Below are positions 11,258-21,649 of a DNA stretch of 64,000 bases, piece by piece. The position numbers and the translations under genes are program-made. Source of the DNA: Culex pipiens pallens (taxonomy: Eukaryota; Arthropoda; Insecta; Diptera; Culicidae); contig NC_068937.1 of NCBI RefSeq assembly GCF_016801865.2, positions 9,236,157 to 9,300,156 on the forward strand. Direction: 5' to 3'. The notes below the pieces were generated by a model, which saw only the letters and a list, made by a program, of their open reading frames with translations, was not told where the DNA came from and did not search any database. Positions within the stretch are counted from its first letter, which is position 1, and each line of letters begins with the position of its first letter.

Positions 11258-12556
11258 CCCGAGCAGACGGAAATAACTCGGGAATAACATTTTTTGATAT
11301 TTGAAAATACTAGACTAAAGCTACCAACTCTTGCTGAGCAAAAATCCGTACACTTTGCCGAAATGACAGCATGGTATAACAAAAACTGTCAAGAAATTAT
11401 TTATATAAATGAAATTAAGTAAATTTGAGAATTAAAAATATAAAACTGTGTCGTTTTTACAGCTATCAAATTTCACAAAATGCTATCAGAGTGCTTATGA
11501 CTTGCACGTTTAAAAGTATTCATAAAATAAACCGTGATTTGAATCAAAACATTATGTTCTTAATTTTTTTGTTAAAAGTTTAAAAGATTACGAAATGTCA
11601 AGTTTGCTTTAACGAATAATAACGTTCTCAGTGTTTTCACGAACACATTTCCAAAAAAAAATATTGAAAAGGTCCTACAACATGTAAAACACAACAGTTT
11701 ATAGGACCTTTAAAAAAAACTCTAGATTTGTTAATTCAAATGTTCAAAGGTTTTCACAAGTTTTAGATGGCCTTTGGATCTTTTAATGGATAAATATATT
11801 TAGTAAGGAATTTCTAAAAGAACAATTCGAGATTTTTTTAAAAGGTTATATATGTTGATATGAAAATCAATAGTTTATAGGACCTTTTAAAAAAAAACTC
11901 TAGCCTTATTGATAATCAAGTTTGAATTGAGGAAAACCCGGAAAACTCCCTTTTTAAATCAAACTCACAGTTAAATAAAAATAAAAATGTCTAGTTAACA
12001 AAAGCTTTGATCAAATAAAAAAAATGCAATTCAATGTTTAAAAAGTTGTTAAAATTCCGTACAAATCCGTATAATGCTAAAAAATCCCTACAAAAATTCC
12101 GGCCCGTTAAAAATCCGCGAAGAGAGTCGAAAATCCGTATGGTAAGGAAAAAATCCGTACAGTTGGTAGCCTTATACTAGACTAATAACATTTAATGTTA
12201 TTTATAACAAGATTTGTTATTCGTCGTTATGATTTTTTTTTATTGGATTGTTATTGTAATAACAGACTAATAACATTTTAAGTTATTCTTCAAACAAATC
12301 TTTGTTAATATTTTAACAGCTAATCCGATCATCCCAATAACAGTTGGAGGCATTCTTCCATAACAAAAAAAAATTATTACCAGGTTGTTCTGGCTTTCAA
12401 TCAATATCAGACCGAAAACAAATTTTGTTTTGATAACATAAACTGTTATTGAACTCTTATGCAAACATGGATTTTGCAAAAATATTCCATACACATACAT
12501 TTTAACAGTATTTGTTATTGAAATGGCATGAATTTAGTTATTACCGTCTGTTCGGG
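11258..12556 (+). mobile_element. TIR element (CCCGAGCAGACGG family), copy 1, with nested insertion
   Basis: Ends are CCCGAGCAGACGG (11258-11270) and CCGTCTGTTCGGG (12544-12556). The inside is rich in AATAACA/TGTTATT. Removing the insertion at 11319-12173 leaves an element of about 430 bp like the intact copy at 13087-13534. No coding capacity. Confidence 0.8.
11319..12173 (+). mobile_element. 855-bp insertion with 12-bp target duplication
   Basis: ATACTAGACTAA occurs at 11307-11318 and again at 12174-12185. The host element in its other copy has one corresponding site. The insertion begins AGCTACCAACT and ends AGTTGGTAGCCTT, an imperfect inverted repeat with CCGTACA nearby on both sides. 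The interior contains a short direct repeat, TTTATAGGACCTTT, at about 11697 and 11873. No protein frame was seen, so its class is undetermined. Confidence 0.7.
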
Positions 12557-12704
12557 TGATTGCAACTTAGCACTCAATATTTGGGCTGCCTTATTCGAGA
12601 TATTTGAGTTTTTAAATTGCATCTTTTTGACAATTTGACTGTAACTTTTGACCCTTAAGTCCAAAATGACCTGTTAAAAAATGAAATGTTTGTTTTTAAG
12701 AGCT
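12557..12704. other. Short intronic spacer
   Basis: Nothing recognised between two repeats; AT-rich. Confidence 0.3.
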
Positions 12705-12945
12705 CTACACCCAGAACTGGGCATCGACATACGAGAGGATAAAGAGCACGATTCGGTAGTAAAATGGTACTGTGTGCGGACGGAGAGGATAAATCCCGAA
12801 ATTACCGAGAGTACTTTACTCACGGGTTCATCTTCAAAAAAGGTCATCTATCAAAAAAAAAAGTACCTGTACCGAGACTCGAATCCAAGACCTTCGGCAT
12901 ATTGAACCGTGCCTTTGCCGTATGGGCCACCATGGTTCAGTGACT
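12705..12945 (-). mobile_element. tRNA-derived SINE (family S), copy 2
   Basis: On the minus strand a tRNA-like head (about 12871-12940, B-box GGATTCGAGTCTC complementing 12874-12886, A-box complementing GGGCCACCATGG) is followed by a body ending at the complement of CTACACCCAGAACTGGGCA. It is diverged from copy 1 but has the same order of parts. Confidence 0.6.
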
Positions 12946-12955
12946 AAGTGGCGGT

Positions 12956-13083
12956 CATTTGTCCATATAAGCCACTCAATAGGATGAACTGTTCCAATGA
13001 ACGAATGAACACGCGAAAGGACTATACTCTCGCAAAATAGCAATTTCCTCACGTTTCTTTTCGTGAGGACTATCCCCTCGTTC
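12956..13083 (+). repeat. Dispersed repeat with an inverted partner near 54.6 kb
   Basis: CATATAAGCCACTCAAT, ATGAACGAATGAACACG and TTTCTTTTCG...GGACTATCC occur in the same order in the reverse complement of 54525-54660. It directly abuts the TIR element that starts at 13087. Confidence 0.6.
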
Positions 13084-13086
13084 TTT

Positions 13087-13534
13087 CCCGAGCAGACGGA
13101 AATAACTTGGGAATAACATCTTTTGATATTTGAAAATACTAGGCCATTAACATTTTATGTTATTTTTAACAAGATTTGTTATTCGTCGTTATGATTTTTT
13201 TTTGTTATTGGATTGTTATTGTAATAACAGACTAATCATATTTTTAGTTATTCTTCGAACAAATCTTTGTTATTATTTTTTTTATTTTAACAACTAATCC
13301 GATAATCCCAATAACAGTTGGCGGCATTCTCCCATAACAAAAAATGTTATTCCAAAGTTGTTTTGGCTTTCAATCAATATCAGACCAATAACAAATTGTG
13401 TTATGATATCATAAACTGTTATTAAACCCATATGCAAAAATGGATTTTTCAAGAAGAATCCATAACACTTTCTGTTATTTTAACAGTATTTGTTATTGAA
13501 ATGGCATGAATTTTGTTATTACCGTCTGCCCGGG
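13087..13534 (+). mobile_element. TIR element (CCCGAGCAGACGG family), copy 2
   Basis: A 448-bp MITE-like element bounded by CCCGAGCAGACGG (13087-13099) and CCGTCTGCCCGGG (13522-13534). The interior repeats AATAACA/TGTTATT words and contains ATGATATCATAAACTGTTAT. It is the uninterrupted form of the copy at 11258-12556. No target duplication could be fixed. Confidence 0.8.
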
Positions 13535-14093
13535 TTAACTTTAGGTGTAAATGTTCTCGAACATGTTTTCTCTCAACTTTACTCTGAATTTCCAAGCTCA
13601 AATAACTGATTTGAAGGCTTGCTCAGATGCTGTCTCTAAATTTGGTCGTAGAAGGCGTAGATTGCGAGATGACATTTTGGTGTCTTGGACAAAGTTGCTT
13701 GGATTGGCAAGGCCAACAACTTTTTAGAAGAAGAAAAAAAAATCCCAACAGTATTTCAATTCCAAAATCACCCTGATCGTGAACCACTCTATATTTCAGT
13801 CAAGCCAGATGGTGTCCCTTCCCATTCGCAACGACTCCTCTGAAGACGATCTGGATAACTGTGAACTCTCGAAATGAACTTTAATTTTTCCACGGTTTTT
13901 TTTTTTGTAAGACAGTGAGCAAGAGAGTAACACTCAGGCGTGAGAATTGCTCTCTTGCTCTCTGTCGCATCCTGTTATGGCAGTGTCGTCTTGTGGCATT
14001 GACTACTACAGACAAACATTTAGCTGTCCCAGTCCGTTTCAGGTTTTGTGATATAAAAAGCAGACTGCAATTGTAACGATTTGTTCATATTAT
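13535..14093. other. Intronic sequence downstream of the nested F-box gene
   Basis: No gene recognised. This is the 3' flank of the antisense gene at 14099-15567. Confidence 0.35.
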
Positions 14094-14099
14094 TTTATT
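14094..14099 (-). terminator. Polyadenylation signal overlapping the F-box gene stop
   Basis: AATAAA on the minus strand begins at the last base of the TAA stop codon (14101-14099), so the 3'UTR would be very short. No later AATAAA was seen within the next 60 bases. Confidence 0.5.
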
Positions 14100-15567
14100 T
14101 AGATTCGAACATTTGAAACATCAAGTTTAACATGGCTATTTCCGTGGTAATGGTTTGTTATGTAATCGATTTTTTCATGCGAGATTATTTCACCTTTGAT
14201 TGTTAGCTTTTTCAGTAGCCTTAACTTTTTACAGATCACTGCTATTATGCTATCATCAATATAATTTGTACTTGATTTATTTGAATAAACAATAATCAAT
14301 TCCAAATTTTCTAACCGTGGGCAAAGTTCCAAAAATGTCCTAAGTAAGGTACTTGGCATTTCTATGCGTCTCATCCTTAAACACTTTAGTTGATCAAAAT
14401 ATTCAGAAACTGACCCCTCGTATTTATAATGCAATGATTCCAATTCAAGATGCTCAAGTGATTTCATCTGCTCGATGGCTGCGAAGAAAATTGACCAGTC
14501 TGTAATTTGACAATTTTTTAACGTGACATGGGATAACTGACGAGAATTGCGCACAAATTGTTGAAAACTCCTGTGCTTGAGATTGAGATCGCGTAACTCA
14601 ACCTGCTTCAGGTTGTGAGCTTCTAATTTACTGAAATCTATTTCGTGATATACATTGTAAGTTATCGATAATTTCTCCAGCTTCTTCATCTTGTTTAAAA
14701 ATGTTGGTGTCCACACTCCTGACTCGTAATATTCGAATGCAAAGTTTTTCAACTCTGGTAGAGCGTCGCCAATTTTGTTGATGGTCTGTAAATTGAAAAA
14801 GTATAAATGAAATATATAAAATAAAATTAAATAATAGTAAATTAGAGTCTTACCGGATCATCAATTTTCCCAATCTCAAGAGACGTCAAATTTTTGAGTT
14901 GTAAAACTTGAGAAATATAGCAAAAAAGTGAAATTTCTTGAAGATTATCTTTATTTGCCACAAGAAATTCCGCAACTGTTTCTAAATTCTCATAACCTCT
15001 TAGCAGCTGAAAACGCTTAACTTGAGGGAATATTTTCCGAAAAATACTCAAAATCTCATAATTAGAACAGTTCAACGTCAGTTGCTCTAACTTATCCAAT
15101 CGAACACCCTCGATAGAAGCACAATTCACTGGATAGTCGGAACGGTACCACAAAGACCGCAGGTTTGGCGTGTGCTGCAACATTTTGAGCAGCTTAGGTG
15201 TCGAGATTTGGCATGAATGCAGCTTGAGGTGTTGCAAATTTTCGCCGAACTCAGTCCACCAGCGATCGATGCTGGAAATTCTTGTATATTCGAATGCGGC
15301 ACTTCGCGCAGGTATCAATCCAGTGGGTTGGAAGTCACGATCTATGACAAAATTCCTAATCCGGATGCCAAATCTCTGCATAATCACAGCACTTTCGTCA
15401 ACGATCTGCTTCCAGCGTTTGCAGGTAGAGCGTACGGAGAGCAAACTTTTGAAATCGAGTAGCACGAAGATTTGCTCAAACTCCGAAAGTGTGGTGGTTA
15501 TTTCCACCACTGGAGGTAACTTTTCCGCGGAAATGGTTGGACAACCATTTGACTCTGTTGAAGTCAT
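14099..15567 (-). CDS. F-box / leucine-rich-repeat-type protein, nested antisense
   Basis: Two exons, complement(14854..15567) and complement(14099..14785), joined in phase 0 across a 68-bp intron (donor G|GTAAGA, acceptor TTTACAG|A), encode 466 aa. The F-box is at about residues 17-60 (LPPVVEI, then EQIFVLL, FKSLLSVRSTCKRWKQIVDES). The rest is made of irregular leucine-rich repeats such as LQHLKLHSCQIS, LEQLTLNC and LTSLEIG. F-box/LRR proteins are substrate receptors of SCF (Skp1-Cul1-F-box) ubiquitin ligases; the substrate here is unknown. The ATG at 15567 is chosen because it precedes the whole F-box and has A at -3. The gene lies wholly inside a RUNX intron on the opposite strand. Splice sites are read by eye; no transcript evidence is available. 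Confidence 0.85.
14786..14853 (-). other. Intron of the F-box gene
   Basis: A 68-bp intron. Donor GTAAGA is the complement of 14848-14853 and acceptor CAG is the complement of 14786-14788, with a T-rich tract before it. Without splicing, the first exon frame would end three codons after the donor. Splicing keeps the LRR-like text continuous (IDDP then TINKIGDALPELKNF). Confidence 0.85.
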
Positions 15568-15599
15568 TCTGGATGAGATTGGTAACGATTTACGGTTGA

Positions 15600-15645
15600 A
15601 CTAAGACTGGGATAGAACGTTCTGATGAATGCCTTAATATACCTG
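15600..15645 (-). promoter_or_regulatory. Possible core promoter of the F-box gene
   Basis: On the minus strand TATATTAA (complement of 15634-15641) is followed 33 bases later by a CCAGTC initiator-like site with its A at 15608. That would give a 41-nt 5'UTR before the ATG at 15567. The spacing is plausible for an insect TATA-Inr promoter, but the motifs are short. Confidence 0.3.
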
Positions 15646-15793
15646 AGCGTACTGAGAGGTAGACCAGTGGAGGTAGTCAAGCAAGTGGAATTTGACAGAT
15701 TGACTTTCTAACTTACCCTTAAGAAATCACTGATTTACCTAAAATTGCAAACTATAACAAGCAATCTTATTTGAAATCCTCTCTTCCCCACAG

Positions 15794-15907
15794 GCAAAAG
15801 CTTCACCCTGACGATCACCGTGTCCACCACGCCGCCCCAGGTGACCACCTACACGAAGGCCATCAAGGTGACCGTGGACGGACCCCGGGAACCTCGCTCC
15901 AAAACCA
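15794..15907 (+). CDS. lz: RUNX/lozenge-type transcription factor, exon carrying the end of the Runt domain
   Basis: This 114-nt exon encodes GKSFTLTITVSTTPP, then QVTTYTKAIKVTVDGPREPR and SKT. This is the C-terminal third of the Runt DNA-binding domain; the arginines of DGPREPR contact DNA in vertebrate RUNX proteins. The acceptor is TTCCCCACAG|GC and the donor A|GTGAGT. It enters at phase 1 (a G from the previous exon completes the Gly codon) and leaves one base into a codon. The intron before GKSF is at the classic RUNX position, so the first part of the domain is in an exon upstream of this window. RUNX proteins bind TGYGGTY sites with a CBF-beta/Big brother partner. Family assignment is secure. 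The lozenge paralogue, rather than runt, RunxA or RunxB, is inferred mainly from the C-terminal exon. Confidence 0.9.
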
Positions 15908-16139
15908 GTGAGTATATTTTCGCGCTAATATTCCTCTTAAAATCAATTTGAACGCCCTGCAACACGTCATCTGGCTGAGTTCTCGAGAACAGAAGGAAGA
16001 CAAGCAACTTCGGGTTTTGCTTCTGTTTTTCGAAAAGAATCAGTAAGAAGACGGTGTGGAAGCTACCTGAACAAAAAAAAAGGTTTTTGGCGCACACGCG
16101 AACCTTTTTTCGAACCTAACCATATGCTTTTCTTTTCTG

Positions 16140-16640
16140 AACTTACTTAAGGTACTAAACATAACTTAGAAAATTATTGACAGATTGACAAAATTTGACA
16201 GTTTGACAGATTAGTACTTACCCGATCTCTTCAAACTGCCCCGGAACACTTAAAACTATCACTTTTAAAAACTTACCTGAGATTGCGCAACTTTCCTCGC
16301 AAGCCGTCCAGGGGTACGTCAATGTTGACGTCCGTAATAGGGGTGGCGTTCGGCGACGCAAGTTCGAAAGTTCGTTACACTTTCAAAAACAAAGTACATC
16401 ACACACATGTGTGTTTGTTGCTCTTTTGTTGCGTCTTGTTGTAGCATATGCTTGCGGTTTGCCAACGATCTGCGATCGGCGTCCTAATTTTCCCTTTTTT
16501 TCAAAGTCAAACTTCTTCAAGTCGACTTTTTCGTTGTAATCGAAAGTAAATTTGCCGTTGCGGTTTTCGCTCATTTCTTTGACGCGTAGTAGGCCGTTGT
16601 TGGCGAAAAAACACACTTTCCATCTTTTTTAAAAAATAAA
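16140..16640. other. Intronic sequence, nothing recognised
   Basis: Mixed-composition sequence. A minus-strand frame at 16383-16616 (77 aa) does not resemble a known protein and has no gene context. Confidence 0.35.
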
Positions 16641-16854
16641 ATAATTATGCATTTGACGACGAACAGCTGCGAAAACATCACCACCCACCAACCACCATGT
16701 GTATCTTAATTAATCTGCCCCAAACCCAGCTAATCGCAGGCTCTAAAAGTGTCAACTCCTGACATTCAATTAACTTTAAGGGATTTAGATAAACTCGCCG
16801 CCTACTAGCGCGCCCGCTAGACTCGTGATGGAAGAAGAAAAATAAAGGCAAAAA

Positions 16855-17190
16855 ACCTTATCAGCGGAGGCGAGACCAAAGTGACGATGCCGACGCCGTC
16901 GGGTCTACAAAGTCTGTCACAAGTGGTCTCCCGGGGCTTGTCACAAACGCAAACACACATGTGAAGCTGATAAGAGTGAGAAAAGAGAGAGAGAGAGAAA
17001 GGGTTGGTAATTATGCTAAAATAATAAAATGAGAAAAAAAATATCGAAAATGTGGTGGGAACCAAGTGAGGGATGTTTTGTCGAAAAATATTGCTTGCTT
17101 TTATGTGTTTATGTTGCATAGCGTGTTTGTTCACGTTTGGACTTGTTGCGAAAGTGATGTCGCACTGACATGTGATAAGCGATAAGAAGT
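16855..17190. promoter_or_regulatory. Cluster of GATA sites with a RUNX core; candidate enhancer
   Basis: Four GATA motifs lie in about 330 bp of non-repeat intron: CTTATC at 16858-16863, GATAAG at 16969-16974, 17174-17179 and 17181-17186. A TGTGGT core is at 17051-17056. In Drosophila, Lozenge acts with the GATA factor Serpent in crystal cells, so autoregulation is conceivable. The motifs are short and chance clustering is possible. Confidence 0.3.
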
Positions 17191-17334
17191 TGGGCGCCGC
17201 TCGATCTCTGTTGGAGACAGTGCTAGGCGAGGAAATGTGGGAATTAATTTTAAAAAATATTTTCAGGCAAATAATAATTATTACTAAACTCTATATTTGA
17301 TTGACACCTTTTATAAAATTAAATTTTCTTTGAA

Positions 17335-17826
17335 ATATAATTTTTGCGACCAATATTTCGATTTTTTGAAATATCAGTATTGTTTCCAAAATTCGTAACT
17401 CTGTCAAAGATTTTTTGCCCATTCTGGAAATTTCTGAAAAGTTGGCATTTGATGTCCCCTAAAACATATCAGAAAATAAAAAAAAAATAGTGAAAATAAA
17501 AAAAAATCAAGTTTTAGTGATCAAAAGTAAAATTAGAAATCGCAAAAAAAAATTTACCGTGTATCGTTTTTTTAGTGTAATCCTTATCCATACCTACAAC
17601 TTTGCCGAAATCACCAAATCGATCGAAAAATTCCTTCAAAAGATACAAATTTTTGAATTTTCATTTATCATTTTTGTATGGACAGCTGCCAAATTTGTAT
17701 GGAAAATTATATGGACAAAATAATGATGCAAAATGGCTTTTTTGGGCATACCCAAGGCACTAACAAAGTTTCAGCCGAATAAAAAATACAAAAAAAATCA
17801 AATACCGAAATCTCAGGGAATTGCTC
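17335..17826 (-). mobile_element. Single arm of foldback family D
   Basis: Matches the right arm of the element at 42453-44385: GCGACCAATATTTCGATTTT, TTTTTGCCCATTCTGGAAAT, CTACAACTTTGCCGAA and ATGGACAGCTGCCAAATTTG. It ends GGGAATTGCTC at 17816-17826, the family terminus. No opposite arm is present. Confidence 0.7.
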
Positions 17827-17829
17827 AAT

Positions 17830-18640
17830 TATCTAAACAAACATTTACTTGAAAATTTTAAATTAAACAATGGTAAAAATCAAAAATGATCCAAACAAGG
17901 ATTTAGATAATTTTATTTTATTTTTGTTTTTTTTTTTTGAATAAAATTTTCAAAAAATATCTTTTTAAGTGGATCTACGTCAAACCAGCAGGATACAAAT
18001 CATATAATCAAAACGAGGATTTTTTGTTTGTTAATTTGCGATTTGGGTTGTTTTAGCCGAATTAGAGTGGTCCTTAAATGCATTTTCAGCCATTTTCACT
18101 TAGACCACAATTAATAAAAAATCATATCTCCTGAATGGATGAATAATTTTGAGCTTGCCTCGACTTTTGAGGATAAATACTTACAATTTAACAAGCATAG
18201 TGGAGTTAGAGGTGGGCAAAACCGCTCTATTTTTGGAGCCGCTCTTTAAAATGAGGAGCTCTTTTGAACGGCTCTTTCGCTCTTTTTAAAAGTCTTGATA
18301 AAAAAGCAATTTTAAATAATGTCAATTTGTTGTTTATTTCTGTTTATTTGTTTGCCATAGTCTGATACCTCCTTTACGGTCTGTTGTGCAATGAAATCTT
18401 TGTTTTTTTTTAGTTAGTTTTTAGCTTTACTTTTGGAGAAATTTCAAAGAAAACTGAGAAAGTTGCAACAGAACCCCAACGAAATATGTCGATTCTGTTT
18501 TTAAAATGTTAGGAAATAGCCCCACATCAACCTACCTGGGAAAAGTACATCGTGGGACAACTTTCACAAATTTAGCTATAATTTAATTATGATTGAAATA
18601 TTTGAAATTACAATTTCAATATTCAAAAACAAATTAAATA
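17830..18640. other. AT-rich intronic sequence
   Basis: No gene. Bases 18208-18300 (AGAGGTGGGCAAAACCGCTC with repeated AGCTCTTT) resemble a hAT-type element end, but no matching opposite end was found. Confidence 0.35.
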
Positions 18641-18754
18641 CAGTCGACTCTCCGGCTGTCGATCTTCTCGATATCAATATTGCTCCAGCTGTCAATAAAT
18701 TTTTCAGTCGACTATCGACGGTCCCTTCAATATCGACAACGAGAGAGTTCACTG
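18641..18754. mobile_element. 114-bp mariner-type MITE
   Basis: Flanked by TA at 18639-18640 and 18755-18756. Ends are CAGTCGACTCTC and the complement of CAGTGAACTCTC, with GTCGAT following on both sides. A TA target, CAGT termini and very small size fit a Tc1/mariner-derived MITE. Confidence 0.65.
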
Positions 18755-18759
18755 TACTG

Positions 18760-19115
18760 AGGAAAGGCTATAAAATTACTCGAATTTTTTTAATTGGTTT
18801 ATATTTTCAAAATTTGGAAATTTAGCCATTTCGATTTTGAGACAATTGTTAAAAAAAATGCCTCTATGTGAACCACCCTAACTCGGCTAGGACTATCCTA
18901 ATTGCAAAAAACGGTCTCATCATTTGGACCAAGTAACGCTCACACCAAGTTTGAGCAAAATCGTAGCACTTTTGGTTTGGTTCAAAGGGTTTCCAGCATC
19001 ATGTCTGGATTGTAATCCTGAATTACAGGTATTTTGAGCAAGTAGTTGGGCGTTTCTGGAATTACCTAGTAATTTCATAATAATTCGAACTATTCATTTG
19101 ACTGATTTTCGCTTA
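18760..19115. other. Intronic sequence, nothing recognised
   Basis: AT-rich sequence between two small MITEs, no feature supported. Confidence 0.3.
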
Positions 19116-19267
19116 GGGACCATCCATAAACCACGTGGACACTTTGGGGGGGGGGGGGGGGGTAAGGCGATTGTCTACGTTCCATATAAAAAAGTTTTTT
19201 TTTGTATGGACAATTGTCCACGAAGGGGGGGGGGGGTTGAGATTTGCAAAAAAGTGTTCCACGTCCC
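19116..19267. mobile_element. MITE-like element (CCACGTGGACAC family), copy 1
   Basis: Left end GGGACCATCCATAAACCACG continuing TGGACACTTT; right end is the complement of GGGACGTGGAACACTTTTT with a deletion. Two G runs of 12 or more (from about 19147 and 19225) flank a TGTCTACG...TGTCCACG inverted pair. Related sequence is at 41669-41809 and, partly, near 62110-62160. Confidence 0.6.
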
Positions 19268-19269
19268 TT

Positions 19270-19829
19270 ATTCTTTTTTGAAAATAACAAAATAAAACAA
19301 TCATGGAATGAATTAAAACATTTGTAACATTAAAGTATTGAGCAGATTGAGGTCAAATTTTTTTCAGAAGCTCGATTATGGTCTGGATTATGGTATGTAG
19401 AATTCAATTTAGATAAATTGCCAAAGGAATACTTTTGGAAAGTGGTGAAAAATTGGCTTTTACCTTTTTCAAAGTTGTTTTCGCTCATGGTTAATTGGTC
19501 CAACAGTTGTAAATCAAGAAATAATTATCAACATGGATGATAATTTGGGAGGATGTAGGGCTCGACGAATACAATATTTCGGATAAAAAAACGCTTTGAA
19601 CGTCTACGGCAAATTGATCCCCAAAATTCGGATATTGAAGATAGACTAATTCTCTGCCAATCGATCGGGCGTCGAAATTCGATCGTCCATGATTTTTTTG
19701 CAGATTTTTTCGATTAATATCTCTCGAGAAAAATCCCGGATTACGAAGCTTGATCTTGAGTTGCAGGCAAAAGCAAACCCTATACCTTTCTTTAGTAAGA
19801 AAGGCAAACACTATTTTTAATTTTGATTT
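19270..19829. other. AT-rich intronic sequence
   Basis: No gene supported; the minus-strand frame at 19491-19811 is not recognisable and has no start or splice context. Confidence 0.3.
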
Positions 19830-20103
19830 TGTAATTTTAGATTTTTATGAAACTTTGTCCATCGATTCCAAAGGTCGAAATAAGCCAGTTTGCATCATTG
19901 GTTTCTCCATACAAGTCTCCATACAAATTTGGGGGCTGTCCATAAAAAATGTTCAATGCAAATATTCGAAAATCTGTATCTTGAGAAGGGATATTCTTAT
20001 CAATTTGATATCTTCGGCAAAGGTCCATGTTATGATAGGAACTATTCAGGTTTATTAGGTACGCAAAAAAAAACATTTTCCTAACTCAACTTTTTATCAC
20101 AAA
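19830..20103 (+). repeat. Fragment of foldback family D
   Basis: Shares TTGCATCATTGGTTTCTCCA, CATACAAATTTGG, GGCTGTCCATA and TTCGGCAAAG in order with family D left arms, but is diverged. It is truncated on the right by the TIR element at 20104. Confidence 0.55.
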
Positions 20104-20990
20104 AACCGTAAAACGGGGTGACTTTGATAGCCGGGGTGGCTTTGATAGGTTTGCGATTTTTCCGCAAAATGAAGAGTACAATTAAAATACGTAAGGAATG
20201 GTTTAGAAACATACTGACTGTGGTAGAGAAGTGTTCAAAGTACCTCAAGAAGAACTTTTCATAAAATTTTGACAAGTTTAAAAAGTTAGTTAACTATAGT
20301 TAAGAAAATGTTGATGAAAGTCATTATTTTAAACTTCTCAAAGTGTCATGATTTTCTCAATGAACATGGTTTTTAATCGGAAAACGGAATGCATTTTCGG
20401 ATTCTTTGGACAATTTTCCACTAGGAGAAGGTTACAAAAGTTTGTAAAAAATAAATAATATGTGTTTTTGAAACACAATTAAAAAATGTGAAAACTTGTG
20501 ATTCGTGCTTCGAATTCAGTATAAAATGCAATTTAAATTGATAATTTTACAAACAAAACTAGTTTTAACAAATTTCAGGCAAAATTCCGACTTTTAAACA
20601 ATTTTATCTTAAATTTATATGTATTTTGCTTAAAAGCTTATACGCTTAGTTAAATAAATATAAACATTGATTTTTTTCTTAAAAACTATATCAGCTACTT
20701 TCGTGATGGTACATTAAGCATACAAATAAAGTTTGAACATCTTAAATATGAGTTTAACAAGAAAAACTATGACTATCAAAGTCACCCCTGAATTAAAACT
20801 AAGAATTTTTAACGTAACTATTTTTCTAATCATTATTGAAAAAACTTTTTTTTCCGAAATAGTGCATGGACTTAGTGTGACCTTCCCCAGTACATGTTTT
20901 AAAAATAATAATCTTGAGTAAAACCTTACCTGTTGTAATATATTCTAAAAACAAATTGAAATCCTATCAAAGTCACCCCGGTTTACGGTA
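20104..20990 (+). mobile_element. 887-bp TIR element A, copy 1
   Basis: Left end ACCGTAAAACGGGGTGACTT then TGATAG; right end CTATCAAAGTCACCCCGG then TTTACGGTA. The left end has a second GGGGTGGCTTTGATAG. There is no transposase frame. Copy 2 (29523-35664 minus its insertion) is 888 bp and in the opposite orientation. Confidence 0.85.
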
Positions 20991-21640
20991 CTCGATTTTA
21001 CCAAATATTACCACCTTAATTTTTTTCTTATTTTTAGATGTTTTAGTGGACAAAAAGTGCAATTTTTTGGGTTTGACAGACGTTTAGATTTTCGTCAATC
21101 TGTGATTTTAATGAAATATTGTTTTTTTAAGATTCAAAATTTTACCCAAATAAGCTTTCTAAAATCATTTTTGGATGTTAAACCGAATTTGAGTAAAAAC
21201 AAATTACTTTTGCGATTTTTTAATAAAATGTATCTTTTTGGAGTAAAATCCATTTTTAGGTAAAATTTCCTGAAAATATATCCATTACAAAAAAAAGTGA
21301 AACGTCGTCCATCTCTGAAAAAAATATATTTGAAAACCTGGATATTGTTGATCCGACCTTTGGTTGCCTTATGGCCTTATAAAGAAGAAAAATCACGAAA
21401 AATATTATTTTCTATAAAAGTGCTACCCATTTAACTCTCAATTTTTATCTATTATATCTTAAACTCTATTGATCCAGTGCTATCGATTGATAGTATCTTG
21501 AAACCTATTGATCCGATTTATAATGTTAAAAAATGAAATTCGTTGTAAATTTTCTAAACTTACTCACGATGAATAATTTAGTTAGAATTTTAATGTATTT
21601 TTTTATTTCAATATTTTTTTCAAATTCCTATTAGAAAACT
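20991..21640. other. AT-rich intronic sequence
   Basis: Nothing recognised. Confidence 0.3.
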
Positions 21641-21649
21641 TTTAATTTC

